Assembly (NCBI GenBank): GCA_002478865.1 | Contig: DLJZ01000007.1 | Coordinates: 81,423 to 117,533, forward strand | Length of the DNA stretch: 36,111 nt | From: Hungatella sp. UBA7603 | Lineage (GTDB): Bacteria > Bacillota > Clostridia > Lachnospirales > Lachnospiraceae | Reading direction: 5' to 3' | Shown: positions 6,595 to 19,418 of the stretch, piece by piece | Layout of the letters: every line of letters starts with the position of its first letter | Position numbering within the stretch: position 1 is the stretch's first letter | Translations under genes and position numbers: made by a program | The notes under the pieces: generated by a model | What the model was told of the DNA's origin: nothing | Seen by the model: the letters and a program-made list of their open reading frames with translations, nothing else | Databases searched by the model: none

Positions 6595-8955
6595 ATGAGC
6601 AATTATATAATCTCTTTAGAAAATTTCATAGAAAAAAACATATTTAAACTATCGGATAATTTTCGGGGCACTGATCCAAAAGGGAATGTGATTTCGTTCA
6701 CAAACTATTATATGGAAATGAACGGAAAGCCTTTCTATGGTATCAGCGGTGAATTTCATTTCAGCCGATGTGAAGAAGCATATTGGGAAGATGAGATAAT
6801 CAAGATGAAAATGAATGGAATCAGTATCATCTCCACTTATGTATTCTGGATTCACCATGAGGAAGAAAAAGGAGTATTCCGATTTGATGGCAGGCGTAAT
6901 GCCCGCCGTTTTATTGAATTATGCAATAAGCATGGTATGTTTGTAATTATTCGGATTGGTCCATTTAATCATGGAGAGGTGCGCAATGGTGGCTTTCCAG
7001 ACTGGCTGTATGGTATGGATTGTGAACTTAGAAGCCTTGACGAAACGTATTTATTCTATGTGCATCGTTTGTTTAAGGAGTTGGGAAAACAGTTTGACGG
7101 GTTATATTACAAAAATGGAGGGGCCATCATTGCAGCTCAGATTGATAATGAATACCAGCATTCTGCGGCGGGGTGGGAGATAACAACAGGAGTCTCTGAG
7201 GAATGGATCCCCACAGGAGCGGACGGAAACAATTACATGCGAAAGATAAAGGAAATGGTAAGGGAGGCAGGAATCGATGTCCCATTCTATACCTGTACGG
7301 GGTGGGGAGGTGCGGCAACTCCTACCAAAGAAATGCTTCCTCTTTGGGGAGGATATGCGTTTTGGCCCTGGATTTTTTATTCCCACAAAGGGGAACATCC
7401 AGTGACCCCAGAATATATCTATCGGGATTTTCATAATAATGAAGTTCCAAAGACATATAACTTTGAACCCTTTTACCAGCCGGAATCCATGCCATACGCT
7501 TGCTGCGAGATGGGCGGCGGTATGATGTGTAGTTATAATTACCGTTTTGATCTTCCATTTGAAAGTGTGGATGCCATGGCAAATGTAAAACTGGCTTCTG
7601 GCTGTAACCTTTTGGGATACTATATGTTTAAGGGAGGCACGAACCCTAAGGGTCAGAAGACTCCGTTTTTAAATGAAAGCCAGGTACCTAAACTGTCTTA
7701 CGATTATCAGGCACCAATAGGAGAATACGGCCAGAAGCGGCCTTCTTATGACAGATTAAAGAGGATTCATTTATTTGTCGGGGAATGGGGAGAAAAACTA
7801 TGTCACATGAAGACTTTTCTTTCAGATCAAGGAGAAAACATTAATCCGTCAGACGTAGATACCCTTCGTTTTGCAGTTCGGTATGATGGAACAAGCGGTT
7901 TTGTCTTTCTAAATAATTATCAGGATCATGTTCCATTGAAGGAGAAAAAAGGCTGTACCATTTCCATTCAGATGAAGGAAGAAGAGATAGAGATTTCTGA
8001 TATATCTCTGGCTGCTGGGGAAAATGCAATTCTTCCACTTGGAATGGATATGATGGGACTCCGATTAAAATACGCGACGGTTCAGCCACTGACCATAGTG
8101 AGAGTAGAAGATGATGTCACTTATTTCTTCTTTTCACCTGAAGGGTTAGCACCTCGCTATGTTTTTGATGCAGAAACAGTAAACGGAGTGGAAGGAGAAT
8201 ATAAGCGGGAAGAAAAGGATAAAACTATAGAGATATATCCAAAGCAAAACGAGATAGATGTATTTATTGTAAAAGGAATCAAATCACAAATAAGAGTTGT
8301 TACTCTGACCGCGAAAGAGAGTTTGAAATTTTATAAAATCAAGTTAGCTGAAAGGCAATTTGCAGTTTTGACAGCAGGAACGCTTCTCCAGGAAGGGAAA
8401 GCACTGCGTATCGAATCAGAAAGAGAAAAAGAATCCATTGTTTTCTGGCCGGAAGTGAAATTGGAATTGAATCAGGATAAGGATCAGAATCAGGATCAGG
8501 ATCAGGATCATGATGAGGTTAATACTTCTCTGGTTATGGGAATATTTAAAGGGTTTCTTCTTGGCAGAAAGAAAAAGGAATTACCTGTAGAGGTCAGGCA
8601 GATTGGACCATCCCGCTATACCATAAAAGTTCCGGATCATTACATGGATGGAATCAAAGAGTTGATTTTGGCAATTCAGTATAGAGGTGATATTGCCCAC
8701 CTTTTCATCGATGGAGATATGATAGCCGATAATTTCTGCAACGGGCAGCAGTGGGAAACGGGTCTGAGACTGTTTGAAAATCGTCTTGCAGGTGAAAGAA
8801 TCACTCTTCTAATCACTCCTTTGAAGGAAGGAAGCAACATCAATGTAGAATCTACAATGGCAGGACGAAAAGAAGAAGTGGAAATTATGGTTGCCAGCGT
8901 TGAGAAAATCTTCTTAAAACCCGTCTATGAATACAGGTTAGAAGTGGATCATTAA
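6595..8955 (+). CDS. GH35-family beta-galactosidase
   Basis: A 786-residue glycoside hydrolase of the GH35 fold. The N-terminal TIM barrel shows GKPFYGISGEFHFSR, IISTYVFWIHHEEEKG, VIIRIGPFNHGEVRNGGFP and AAQIDNEYQ with the likely acid/base Glu186. The likely nucleophile is Glu305 in YACCEMGGG. Beta-sandwich domains follow. Such enzymes release terminal beta-linked galactose; no signal peptide is seen, so it acts inside the cell. Odd feature: a low-complexity acidic insert of Asp-Gln repeats near residues 625-640. ATG 6595 follows AAAGGAG. It sits upstream of the RpiR/PTS/GH1 module, but a 150-bp gap with its own regulator gene suggests separate transcription. Specificity (galactoside or another beta-glycoside) is not certain. 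Confidence 0.88.
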   Translation: MSNYIISLENFIEKNIFKLSDNFRGTDPKGNVISFTNYYMEMNGKPFYGISGEFHFSRCEEAYWEDEIIKMKMNGISIISTYVFWIHHEEEKGVFRFDGRRNARRFIELCNKHGMFVIIRIGPFNHGEVRNGGFPDWLYGMDCELRSLDETYLFYVHRLFKELGKQFDGLYYKNGGAIIAAQIDNEYQHSAAGWEITTGVSEEWIPTGADGNNYMRKIKEMVREAGIDVPFYTCTGWGGAATPTKEMLPLWGGYAFWPWIFYSHKGEHPVTPEYIYRDFHNNEVPKTYNFEPFYQPESMPYACCEMGGGMMCSYNYRFDLPFESVDAMANVKLASGCNLLGYYMFKGGTNPKGQKTPFLNESQVPKLSYDYQAPIGEYGQKRPSYDRLKRIHLFVGEWGEKLCHMKTFLSDQGENINPSDVDTLRFAVRYDGTSGFVFLNNYQDHVPLKEKKGCTISIQMKEEEIEISDISLAAGENAILPLGMDMMGLRLKYATVQPLTIVRVEDDVTYFFFSPEGLAPRYVFDAETVNGVEGEYKREEKDKTIEIYPKQNEIDVFIVKGIKSQIRVVTLTAKESLKFYKIKLAERQFAVLTAGTLLQEGKALRIESEREKESIVFWPEVKLELNQDKDQNQDQDQDHDEVNTSLVMGIFKGFLLGRKKKELPVEVRQIGPSRYTIKVPDHYMDGIKELILAIQYRGDIAHLFIDGDMIADNFCNGQQWETGLRLFENRLAGERITLLITPLKEGSNINVESTMAGRKEEVEIMVASVEKIFLKPVYEYRLEVDH
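8473..8510 (+). repeat. CAGGAT hexanucleotide repeat inside the GH35 gene
   Basis: Imperfect tandem CAGGAT/AAGGAT units encode a run of Asp-Gln/Asp-Lys/Asn-Gln between two beta-sandwich parts of the GH35 enzyme. Because the unit is a multiple of three, copy-number change would alter linker length without a frameshift. Confidence 0.75.
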
Positions 8956-9052
8956 TACATTTCATGGTTCATAACATTGTGGCTATGCAATCAGCCATAG
9001 AAATGACATAGCAAGATATTAAGTCGTGTTGCAACCGCTTTTTGAGATTTCG

Positions 9053-9068
9053 CTTTCGCAAACGAAAG
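9053..9068. promoter_or_regulatory. Palindromic operator candidate upstream of the first RpiR gene
   Basis: CTTTCGCAAACGAAAG has perfect 6-bp arms around CAAA. It lies just before a TATGAT hexamer (9072-9077), so it covers the promoter spacer or -35 region of the RpiR gene at 9108. A 14/16 match occurs at 24232-24247 before the IlvD/Edd promoter. Confidence 0.55.
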
Positions 9069-9107
9069 TAATATGATAGAATAATACCAAAAATTCAGGA
9101 GGCGCAT

Positions 9108-9908
9108 ATGGGGATTTTATTAAATCGTTTATTAATTATTTTAAATGACAGTGATTTAAAGTCAACGGATTATCATATTGCGTTTACCTTATTATCAAAT
9201 TTCTATCTGATCAATGAAATGACCATAGGAGAGGTGGCGGATTTATGCTCTGTATCCAAGTCAACCGTATCCAAATTTATAAGAAAACTTCATTTTGAGG
9301 ATTATTCAGAATTCAAAGCGGCTGCACCATTTGTAGAAAATCGTAGTGGATTTAAACTTAATTATAACCGGAACATTGCGGAATATATTGAACAAAATAG
9401 TATGGATTCTTATATCGATAGTATTTTAGATGACGTTTCCTCCTGCAAGAAAAACATTGATATGGAGAAGGTCAAAGAATTAGCCAGATATTTGGTCAGT
9501 TACAAAAATGTGGCAAGCTTTGGTCTGCTATTTTCTGAGCTTGGAGCAATGGATTTGCAGGCAAAGCTTGCTTATAATGGTAAATTTATCATTACGAATT
9601 TAGATGATTTAAAGCAGGATGACTACATTAACAATGCAGGAGAGGACAAACTGATTATTATTTACTCTAATTCCGGTTCCTATATTCAGCGTTACATGCT
9701 TTCAGAATTTCAAACAAAAAAAGATTATTCCAATATCAAAGCAAAGATTGTCTTAATAACTGGTAATGCAAAAATGGAGAATCACCCTGATGTGGATTTG
9801 TGCATTAGCTTTACACATAACTCCACCGTCCAGACTCACTCCATAATTTATCCTTTGATTAACGATATGATAATAATGGAATACAGAAAACTGACAAGAA
9901 TAAGATAA
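9108..9908 (+). CDS. MurR/RpiR-family transcriptional regulator
   Basis: A 266-residue regulator with an N-terminal RpiR helix-turn-helix (about residues 1-75; MTIGEVADLCSVSKSTVSKFIRK in pieces) and a C-terminal SIS domain that normally binds a sugar phosphate (IIYSNSGSYIQRYM near residue 185). ATG 9108 follows an AGGAGG site. It precedes the PTS IIBCA and GH1 genes and is separated from them by its own terminator, so it is transcribed separately and probably controls them in response to a phosphorylated beta-glucoside. The palindrome at 9053-9068 may be an autoregulatory site. Confidence 0.88.
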   Translation: MGILLNRLLIILNDSDLKSTDYHIAFTLLSNFYLINEMTIGEVADLCSVSKSTVSKFIRKLHFEDYSEFKAAAPFVENRSGFKLNYNRNIAEYIEQNSMDSYIDSILDDVSSCKKNIDMEKVKELARYLVSYKNVASFGLLFSELGAMDLQAKLAYNGKFIITNLDDLKQDDYINNAGEDKLIIIYSNSGSYIQRYMLSEFQTKKDYSNIKAKIVLITGNAKMENHPDVDLCISFTHNSTVQTHSIIYPLINDMIIMEYRKLTRIR

Positions 9909-9944
9909 GCGGACAGATTAGACTCTGACGCTTATCTTTTTTTG
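9904..9944 (+). terminator. Rho-independent terminator after the RpiR gene
   Basis: Stem AGATAAGCG (9904-9912) pairs with CGCTTATCT (9930-9938), followed by a run of T. The stem begins in the last codons of the gene. Confidence 0.85.
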
Positions 9945-9978
9945 TACCATTTTTAATGATTTTAGAACAGAGTTTCCA

Positions 9979-10020
9979 AAAATCGAACTTATTAGAAAAT
10001 CGAAAATTATGTGCTATGAT
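9979..10020 (+). promoter_or_regulatory. Promoter and direct-repeat region of the first bgl operon
   Basis: A TATGAT -10-like hexamer lies at 10015-10020, about 65 bp before the PTS start. The -35 region is weak (TTAGAA at 9992-9997). AAAATCGAA occurs twice, at 9979-9987 and 9996-10004, a 17-bp period that brackets the -35 region and could bind the RpiR protein. Confidence 0.45.
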
Positions 10021-10085
10021 TGGTTTACAAACAAAAACACCTTGGCCAGGGGAAGCAGATCGTAATACGAGGAGGGATATTTATT

Positions 10086-13434
<3,349 letters not shown>

Positions 13435-13543
13435 TTGCAAAGTATAACCACCAAAAAGCAGATCTCTTTGGAGAAATACGCCAGCAGTTATCAGCACGTC
13501 AATAGGCGGACATGAAAATATAAAATGAGTATAACAACATATT

Positions 13544-13593
13544 AAAAAGCTGCTTAATCTGATTGCACATTAAAGATCATGCAGCTTTTTTTT
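13544..13593 (+). terminator. Terminator after the first GH1 gene
   Basis: Stem AAAAAGCTGC (13544-13553) pairs with GCAGCTTTTT (13581-13590), with a long loop that can partly fold, followed by T residues. It ends the first bgl operon. Confidence 0.8.
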
Positions 13594-13623
13594 GCTTTAA
13601 AATATAGTTACATTTAATATGCT

Positions 13624-13993
13624 TACGATTCTAAATCAGATTTCAAGAGTTCACTATATTTCATAATAATCCGGTAAAAGGCATCTAGGTTTGACTCACC
13701 GAATTGTTCAATCAGGTAGGCAAGCTGGATACCATGTTCGACATTTGCCGCAGACATGGGGTATTGGTAGTTTCGGATGAGATTCATCAGGATTTTACCT
13801 ATGAGGGAAGGCGTTCGTATCCTCCGCACTGGTCAGGAACGGTAAGTACAATGATATTCTGATTATCCTGAATGCAGGTTCCAAGACATTTAACCTGGCT
13901 GGGTTAATTTACTCCCATGTGATCATATTTGACAAACAGTTGATGGAAACCTATAATACATACATAAATATCAAAGAAAAGGTGGGGGAATAA
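13624..13993 (+). pseudogene. Remnant of a MalY/PatB-type cystathionine beta-lyase (aminotransferase fold)
   Basis: PLP-dependent C-S lyases of the MalY/PatB family release sulfur from cystathionine or cystine. The plus strand gives a middle piece in one frame (KLDTMFDICRRHGVLVVSDE, then IHQDFTYEGRR) and then, after a frame change near 13842, NDILIILNAGSKTFNLAGLI and SHVIIFDKQLMETYNTY. The second piece contains the PLP Lys motif SKTFN. A poorer piece resembling the upstream NPHNPxGRxW region covers 13624-13730. The N-terminal third and the whole C-terminal domain are absent; the remnant ends at the start of the TcyP gene, so a deletion probably removed the rest. Neighbouring tcyP supports a former cystine-use operon. 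A minus-strand open frame over this stretch is a shadow. Confidence 0.75.
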
Positions 13994-15376
13994 ATGGCTG
14001 TTTCTATTAGTATCATCTGTTTTTTAATCTATCTGGGAGTTCTGTTTATATTGCAGAAGAAAGGCAAATCTTTTAATGTACGTGTAGTAGCGGGGCTGTT
14101 CGGTGGTATTATATTTGGTGCAATTTTAAAGACAGTGGCAGATGATGCCGCAGTCTCTGAGAGCCTGCGCTGGATCAGTTTGGTGGGTACTGCTTATACC
14201 AAACTTTTGAAGATGATGGTTATACCACTGATTTTTGTATCCATCGTTTGCGCAATTATTAACCAGAAGTCAGGCAAGAACCTTGGCAGGATCACAGCTC
14301 TTGTACTGGCAATCCTCCTGTCCACCGCAGCAGTTGCAGCAGTGGTAGGAGGTGTTACAGCTATGGCATTTGGTGTCAGCGCAGAGGGCCTGGAGATTGG
14401 GGAAGCTGAGAGCAAAAAGACTTCCCAGTTGGAGGAAAAGGCTCAGGAGGGACTTTCTATTGAAGATACCATTATTGATATCATTCCATCGAATCCAATC
14501 TCTGCTATGGCCGGACAGGGAAACAATGCAACCCTTTCCGTAGTGCTCTTTGCAGCATTCCTTGGAATTGGAGTAATCGGGGTACGGACATATGCTCCGG
14601 AACAGGCGGAATTTTTTGGAAAAATAATGAATTCGCTAAACACCTTGGTGGTGGAAGTTGTCATGATGATTATTATGCTAACGCCATTCGGTATTTTTTC
14701 ATTAATGACCAAGACCATTGCCGGAAGTGACTACACCAGTATCCTGCGGCTTGTAACTTTTGTTCTTGCCTCCTATACAGCTATATTTATCATGTTCATC
14801 ATTCACGGACTAATACTGGCTGCAGTGGGAGTCAGCCCGCTTACATATTTTAAGAAAGCCATGACGACTCTGGTATTTGCATTTACTTCCCGTACCAGTG
14901 CAGGAACCCTTCCTTTGACCATCAGGACCCTGACAGATGATATGGGGGTGGATAACGGAGTTTCCAATCTGGCGGGTTCTCTCAGTACCTCCATCGGGCA
15001 GAACGGGTGCGCAGCTATTTATCCTGCTATGCTGGTAATGATGGTGGCTCCTACTGTGGGCCAGGCCATTACACCGTCCTTCTTTATTCTGATGGTAGTC
15101 ATCATCACCTTTGCTTCTATTGGTATCGCCGGTGTAGGCGGAGGCGCAACATTTGCAGGTATCATCGTGTTATCCGCACTTGGTCTTCCCGTTGGTCTCG
15201 CAGGTCTGCTGGTGGGTATTGAGCCTGTTATCGACATGGCCAGAACTGCACTAAATGTAAGCGATGGTATGGTAACCGGCTTAGTAACTGCAAAAATAAC
15301 CAATAATATTGATATGACAGTATATAATGACAAGTCTCTGAACTTGGAAAAGAAGCCAGCTTCAAAAAGGGAATAA
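13994..15376 (+). CDS. tcyP: TcyP-type cystine / dicarboxylate-family sodium symporter
   Basis: A 460-residue inner-membrane symporter of the dicarboxylate/amino acid:cation symporter (DAACS, GltP/TcyP) family. It shows about eight membrane segments plus re-entrant loops, including KLLKMMVIPLIFVSIV, the serine-rich TSRTSAGTLPLTIR hairpin-like motif and GVGGGATFAGIIVLSALGLP. The overall pattern is closest to L-cystine transporters (TcyP/YhcL) rather than glutamate carriers, by memory of the family. ATG 13994 follows AGGTGGGGGAA. The upstream MalY/PatB remnant supports a sulfur amino acid role. The gene itself looks intact although both neighbours are broken. A glutamate or other amino-acid substrate cannot be excluded. 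Confidence 0.85.
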   Translation: MAVSISIICFLIYLGVLFILQKKGKSFNVRVVAGLFGGIIFGAILKTVADDAAVSESLRWISLVGTAYTKLLKMMVIPLIFVSIVCAIINQKSGKNLGRITALVLAILLSTAAVAAVVGGVTAMAFGVSAEGLEIGEAESKKTSQLEEKAQEGLSIEDTIIDIIPSNPISAMAGQGNNATLSVVLFAAFLGIGVIGVRTYAPEQAEFFGKIMNSLNTLVVEVVMMIIMLTPFGIFSLMTKTIAGSDYTSILRLVTFVLASYTAIFIMFIIHGLILAAVGVSPLTYFKKAMTTLVFAFTSRTSAGTLPLTIRTLTDDMGVDNGVSNLAGSLSTSIGQNGCAAIYPAMLVMMVAPTVGQAITPSFFILMVVIITFASIGIAGVGGGATFAGIIVLSALGLPVGLAGLLVGIEPVIDMARTALNVSDGMVTGLVTAKITNNIDMTVYNDKSLNLEKKPASKRE

Positions 15377-15408
15377 TAACGAAAATACTTTATAAAGGAT
15401 GTGTGGAC

Positions 15409-16111
15409 ATGGCTAAACGTGTTCTAATTGTTGGAGGACGACAGAGAAATTAGTGAAATGTTAATAGATTTTCTCCTGATGGAGGGTTTTGAAGTTCATG
15501 GTTCCTTTGATGGAGAGCAGGCCTTAAAAACATTTTTTGGCGGGTTCTATGATCTGGTGATTTTGGATCTCATGCTGCCTGAAATCAGCGGACTAGATGT
15601 CATGAAACGGATCAGAAAGGAAAGCGTGGTTCCCATTATAATCCTGTCTGCAAAAGATACGGAATCGGATAAGATTTTTGGATTGGGACTGGGAGCGGAT
15701 GATTATATTACAAAACCATTTTCTCTTACGGGGGTACTTGCCAGAGTAAAGGCAAATCTGCGGCGTACCAACCAGTATTCTGCTGGTGGAGAAACCGCCT
15801 CTGTTTGTGTTAGCTTGGGAGATTTGGAAATGAATCTGGAAAACCACACGGTGCATAAAAATGGGCTGGCAGTGGACTTAACAGCAAAGGAATATGAAAT
15901 CCTTCGCCTGCTTCTTTCCAATCAGAAGAAGGTTTATACCAAGGCACAGCTTTACTCTTTGATATGGCAGGATGATTATTTAGGTGATGAAAATGCAGTC
16001 AATGTTCATATCAGCCGTCTCCGCACAAAAATTGAGGATGATTCAAGGAAGCCACAATATATTCTCACTGTTTGGGGAATCGGATACAAGCTTGGTAATC
16101 CAAAGGAGTGA
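15409..16111 (+). pseudogene. OmpR-family response regulator with a 5' frameshift
   Basis: From ATG 15409 (after AAAGGATGTG) the frame reads MAKRVLIV and then shifts: one extra base in TTGG at 15431-15434 moves the reading frame, which continues as EDDREISEMLIDFLLMEGF. Beyond the shift the protein is complete: receiver domain with the phospho-acceptor Asp in YDLVILDLMLPE, the conserved Lys in ADDYITKPF, and a C-terminal winged helix (TAKEYEILRLLLS; ENAVNVHISRLR). The only start in the main frame is TTG 15428, without a ribosome site and lacking the first strand of the receiver. It may be truly broken or a one-base sequencing error. The kinase that follows at 16116 is clearly destroyed, which favours real decay. 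Confidence 0.8.
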
Positions 16112-16115
16112 GCCT

Positions 16116-16355
16116 ATGTTTCTATCTAACAAAATAACTTTAAAACAGATTCAAAATATTGCTGACGAACTGGAACGCATTTTAGATGAAAATACAGATG
16201 AAAAAGTGATGTCATTTACCGAAGATAAGGAATTTAAACATCTTTTGGAACAGATCAACCGCACGCTGTAAGACAGGCAAAATGTAAATGCCAGTTATTG
16301 CAGATCTGAATTAAATACCAAGCGAATGCTCTCTAATATTTCTCATGATTTGAAC
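16116..16355 (+). pseudogene. Truncated sensor histidine kinase fragment
   Basis: Starts at ATG 16116 after AAAGGAGTG, four bases beyond the response regulator stop. It reads a HAMP-like helical stretch (IADELERILDENTDEKVM, then LLEQINRTL), an in-frame TAA at 16269, then RMLSNISHDL, the dimerisation helix with the phospho-acceptor His. The sequence stops being a kinase right after the H-box and passes directly into an ABC ATPase. The ATP-binding domain is absent. Non-functional. Confidence 0.75.
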
Positions 16356-16500
16356 ATGCATATTGCCAAAGGACAAATTTATGGCTTTCTTGGGCCAAAC
16401 GGCGCAGGAAAAACAACGGTGATGAAGATGATCACCAACCAGTAGAAACCAACTTCAGGAGATATCATTTTATTTGGTGAAAAACTACTCCCTGAATCAT
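16356..16500 (+). pseudogene. ABC transporter ATPase fragment joined to the kinase remnant
   Basis: In the same frame as the kinase remnant, it reads IAKGQIYGFLGPNGAGKTT, a Walker A region, then VMKMITN, an in-frame TAG at 16443, and KPTSGDIILFGEKLLPES. This is the first part of a BcrA/lantibiotic-immunity-type ATPase; the Q-loop, signature and Walker B are missing. The join to the kinase H-box lies at about 16350-16356. Confidence 0.75.
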
Positions 16501-16649
16501 ATTCATTTTTATTATTTTCCGTTATGAATGGTACCATAGGAGACTTGTCTTTAAGGGGAAATACGGTTCTTCCGGTCTTGTTATTTGGTGTTTCCTTGAT
16601 TTGCGGATTTCTTACAGTGCATAATGTTGAAAAAGAAGATTTGATGTAA
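16500..16649 (+). pseudogene. C-terminal fragment of an ABC-2-type permease
   Basis: Still in the same frame, the sequence changes after LLPES into a hydrophobic tail: GNTVLPVLLFGVSLICGFLT followed by VHNVEKEDLM and a TAA at 16647. It looks like the last membrane helix of a bacitracin/lantibiotic-type ABC-2 permease. A second deletion must have removed most of the ATPase and permease between these pieces. A terminator follows at 16692. Confidence 0.6.
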
Positions 16650-16691
16650 ATTGCTGTATGAATAAGAATGTATTTAGTTTTTGAAGTTTGG

Positions 16692-16728
16692 GGCTGCCGC
16701 ATGAAGGAATTCATGGGGCAGCCTTTTT
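16692..16728 (+). terminator. Terminator after the two-component/ABC remnant
   Basis: GGCTGCC (16692-16698) pairs with GGCAGCC (16717-16723), extended inward by CATGAA/TTCATG, followed by five T. It shows that the chimeric remnant kept the original operon end. Confidence 0.85.
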
Positions 16729-16951
16729 AAGAACACAGTCCACCGGATAAATTATAGCTATTATAGTCCTCTGAAAGTTTTTGAATTAAGTTTTAAAGAA
16801 AAGCAGTTGCTTATATTGAAAAGATCGTCCTGAAGATAAGGCACCTATGGAGCGGTCTATTAATTTTGCATTTATATAATTCATCGTGGTAGTTTCCTAT
16901 AAAATATGCAATAATAATATAAAGTTTGATATTTGATACGGAGTGATGAAT

Positions 16952-17842
16952 ATGTTAATCGTTGAAAAATTAAGTTTAAAAGTAAATTTGTCTGAAACAG
17001 AAGAAATTATCGCTGCTTTTTTAGTGGAGCAGGGAATTAAAATACGTAAATATTCTACAAGGAACTTGGCCGAAGCAACGTATACTTCTCCTGCTACCAT
17101 AGTTAGATTATGTAAAAAACTCGGTTTTAAAGGTTTTGATGATTTTAAAGAGCAGTTTTTAAAAGAAATACAATATTTAGACCAACAGTATGGGGACGTA
17201 GATATCAATTTTCCTTTTTCCAAAAATGATACAATCATGAAAGCTGCCAATAAAATATCTCATTTGTATGAAGAAACCATACATGACACAATATCTTTGC
17301 TTCAGCACGATGCCCTTCAAAAAGTAATAACTCTTTTTAAGTACTGTCAGACCATTTATATATTTTCAGCTGGCACATCATTGAACCAGGCAGAATCTTT
17401 CCGAGAAAAAATGTTGAAGATCGGAAAGCATGTTTCTATTTCAAATAATCTTAATTATCAATTATATGAAGCTGGGTGTTTATCAAATAAGGACGTTGCT
17501 ATATTAATTTCATATTCAGGAGAAACAGATAAGACCTTACAAGTAGCGGAGGAGTGCAAGAAAAAATCGGTTCCTATTATTGCTATCACGTCTTTTGGAG
17601 AAAATTCCTTATCAAAGTTTGCTACATGTAAGTTAATCATTTCCACAAAGGAAAGTATGTTTCAAAATTTAGGGGATTATAGTACCCATTTGTCGATTGC
17701 TTTGATTTTAGATATCTTATACTCCACTTATTTCTTGCAGGATTACGAAAACAATTACCAAAAGAAGCTGGAGAAGGCAAGAGTATTGGAAAAATTACGA
17801 AGGTCTACGAACTCAATCATTATGAAATCTGACGACGAATGA
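16952..17842 (+). CDS. MurR/RpiR-family transcriptional regulator (second module)
   Basis: A 296-residue regulator with an RpiR helix-turn-helix (residues about 1-75; TYTSPATIVRLCKKLGFKGF) and a SIS domain (IYIFSAGTSLNQAESF; AILISYSGETDKTL) that should sense a sugar phosphate. Of three closely spaced starts (GTG 16943, ATG 16946, ATG 16952) I choose ATG 16952, because the ACGGAG site at about 16938-16943 is then at proper spacing. It lies directly before the GH1 gene and PTS gene of the second module and probably controls them through the palindrome at 17894-17909. The region 16729-16951 before it shows no gene. Confidence 0.87.
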   Translation: MLIVEKLSLKVNLSETEEIIAAFLVEQGIKIRKYSTRNLAEATYTSPATIVRLCKKLGFKGFDDFKEQFLKEIQYLDQQYGDVDINFPFSKNDTIMKAANKISHLYEETIHDTISLLQHDALQKVITLFKYCQTIYIFSAGTSLNQAESFREKMLKIGKHVSISNNLNYQLYEAGCLSNKDVAILISYSGETDKTLQVAEECKKKSVPIIAITSFGENSLSKFATCKLIISTKESMFQNLGDYSTHLSIALILDILYSTYFLQDYENNYQKKLEKARVLEKLRRSTNSIIMKSDDE

Positions 17843-17893
17843 AACAATGTTTCTGAAAAGGTGTATATTTTGAACATATTTATTAAACAGTGT

Positions 17894-19373
<1,480 letters not shown>

Positions 19374-19418
19374 ACATACAGGCAAATGCACTGACATTTG
19401 ACTAAAGGAGGTATACGT

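Noticed and set aside
9909..10085. BglG/LicT-type antiterminator site before the PTS gene
   Set aside because: The hairpin here is the terminator of the upstream RpiR gene. No RAT-like sequence overlaps a second terminator and no BglG-family gene is present.
13623..13829. Minus-strand frame of 68 residues
   Set aside because: It has no ribosome site and lies opposite the MalY/PatB remnant, whose plus-strand translation gives clear family motifs.
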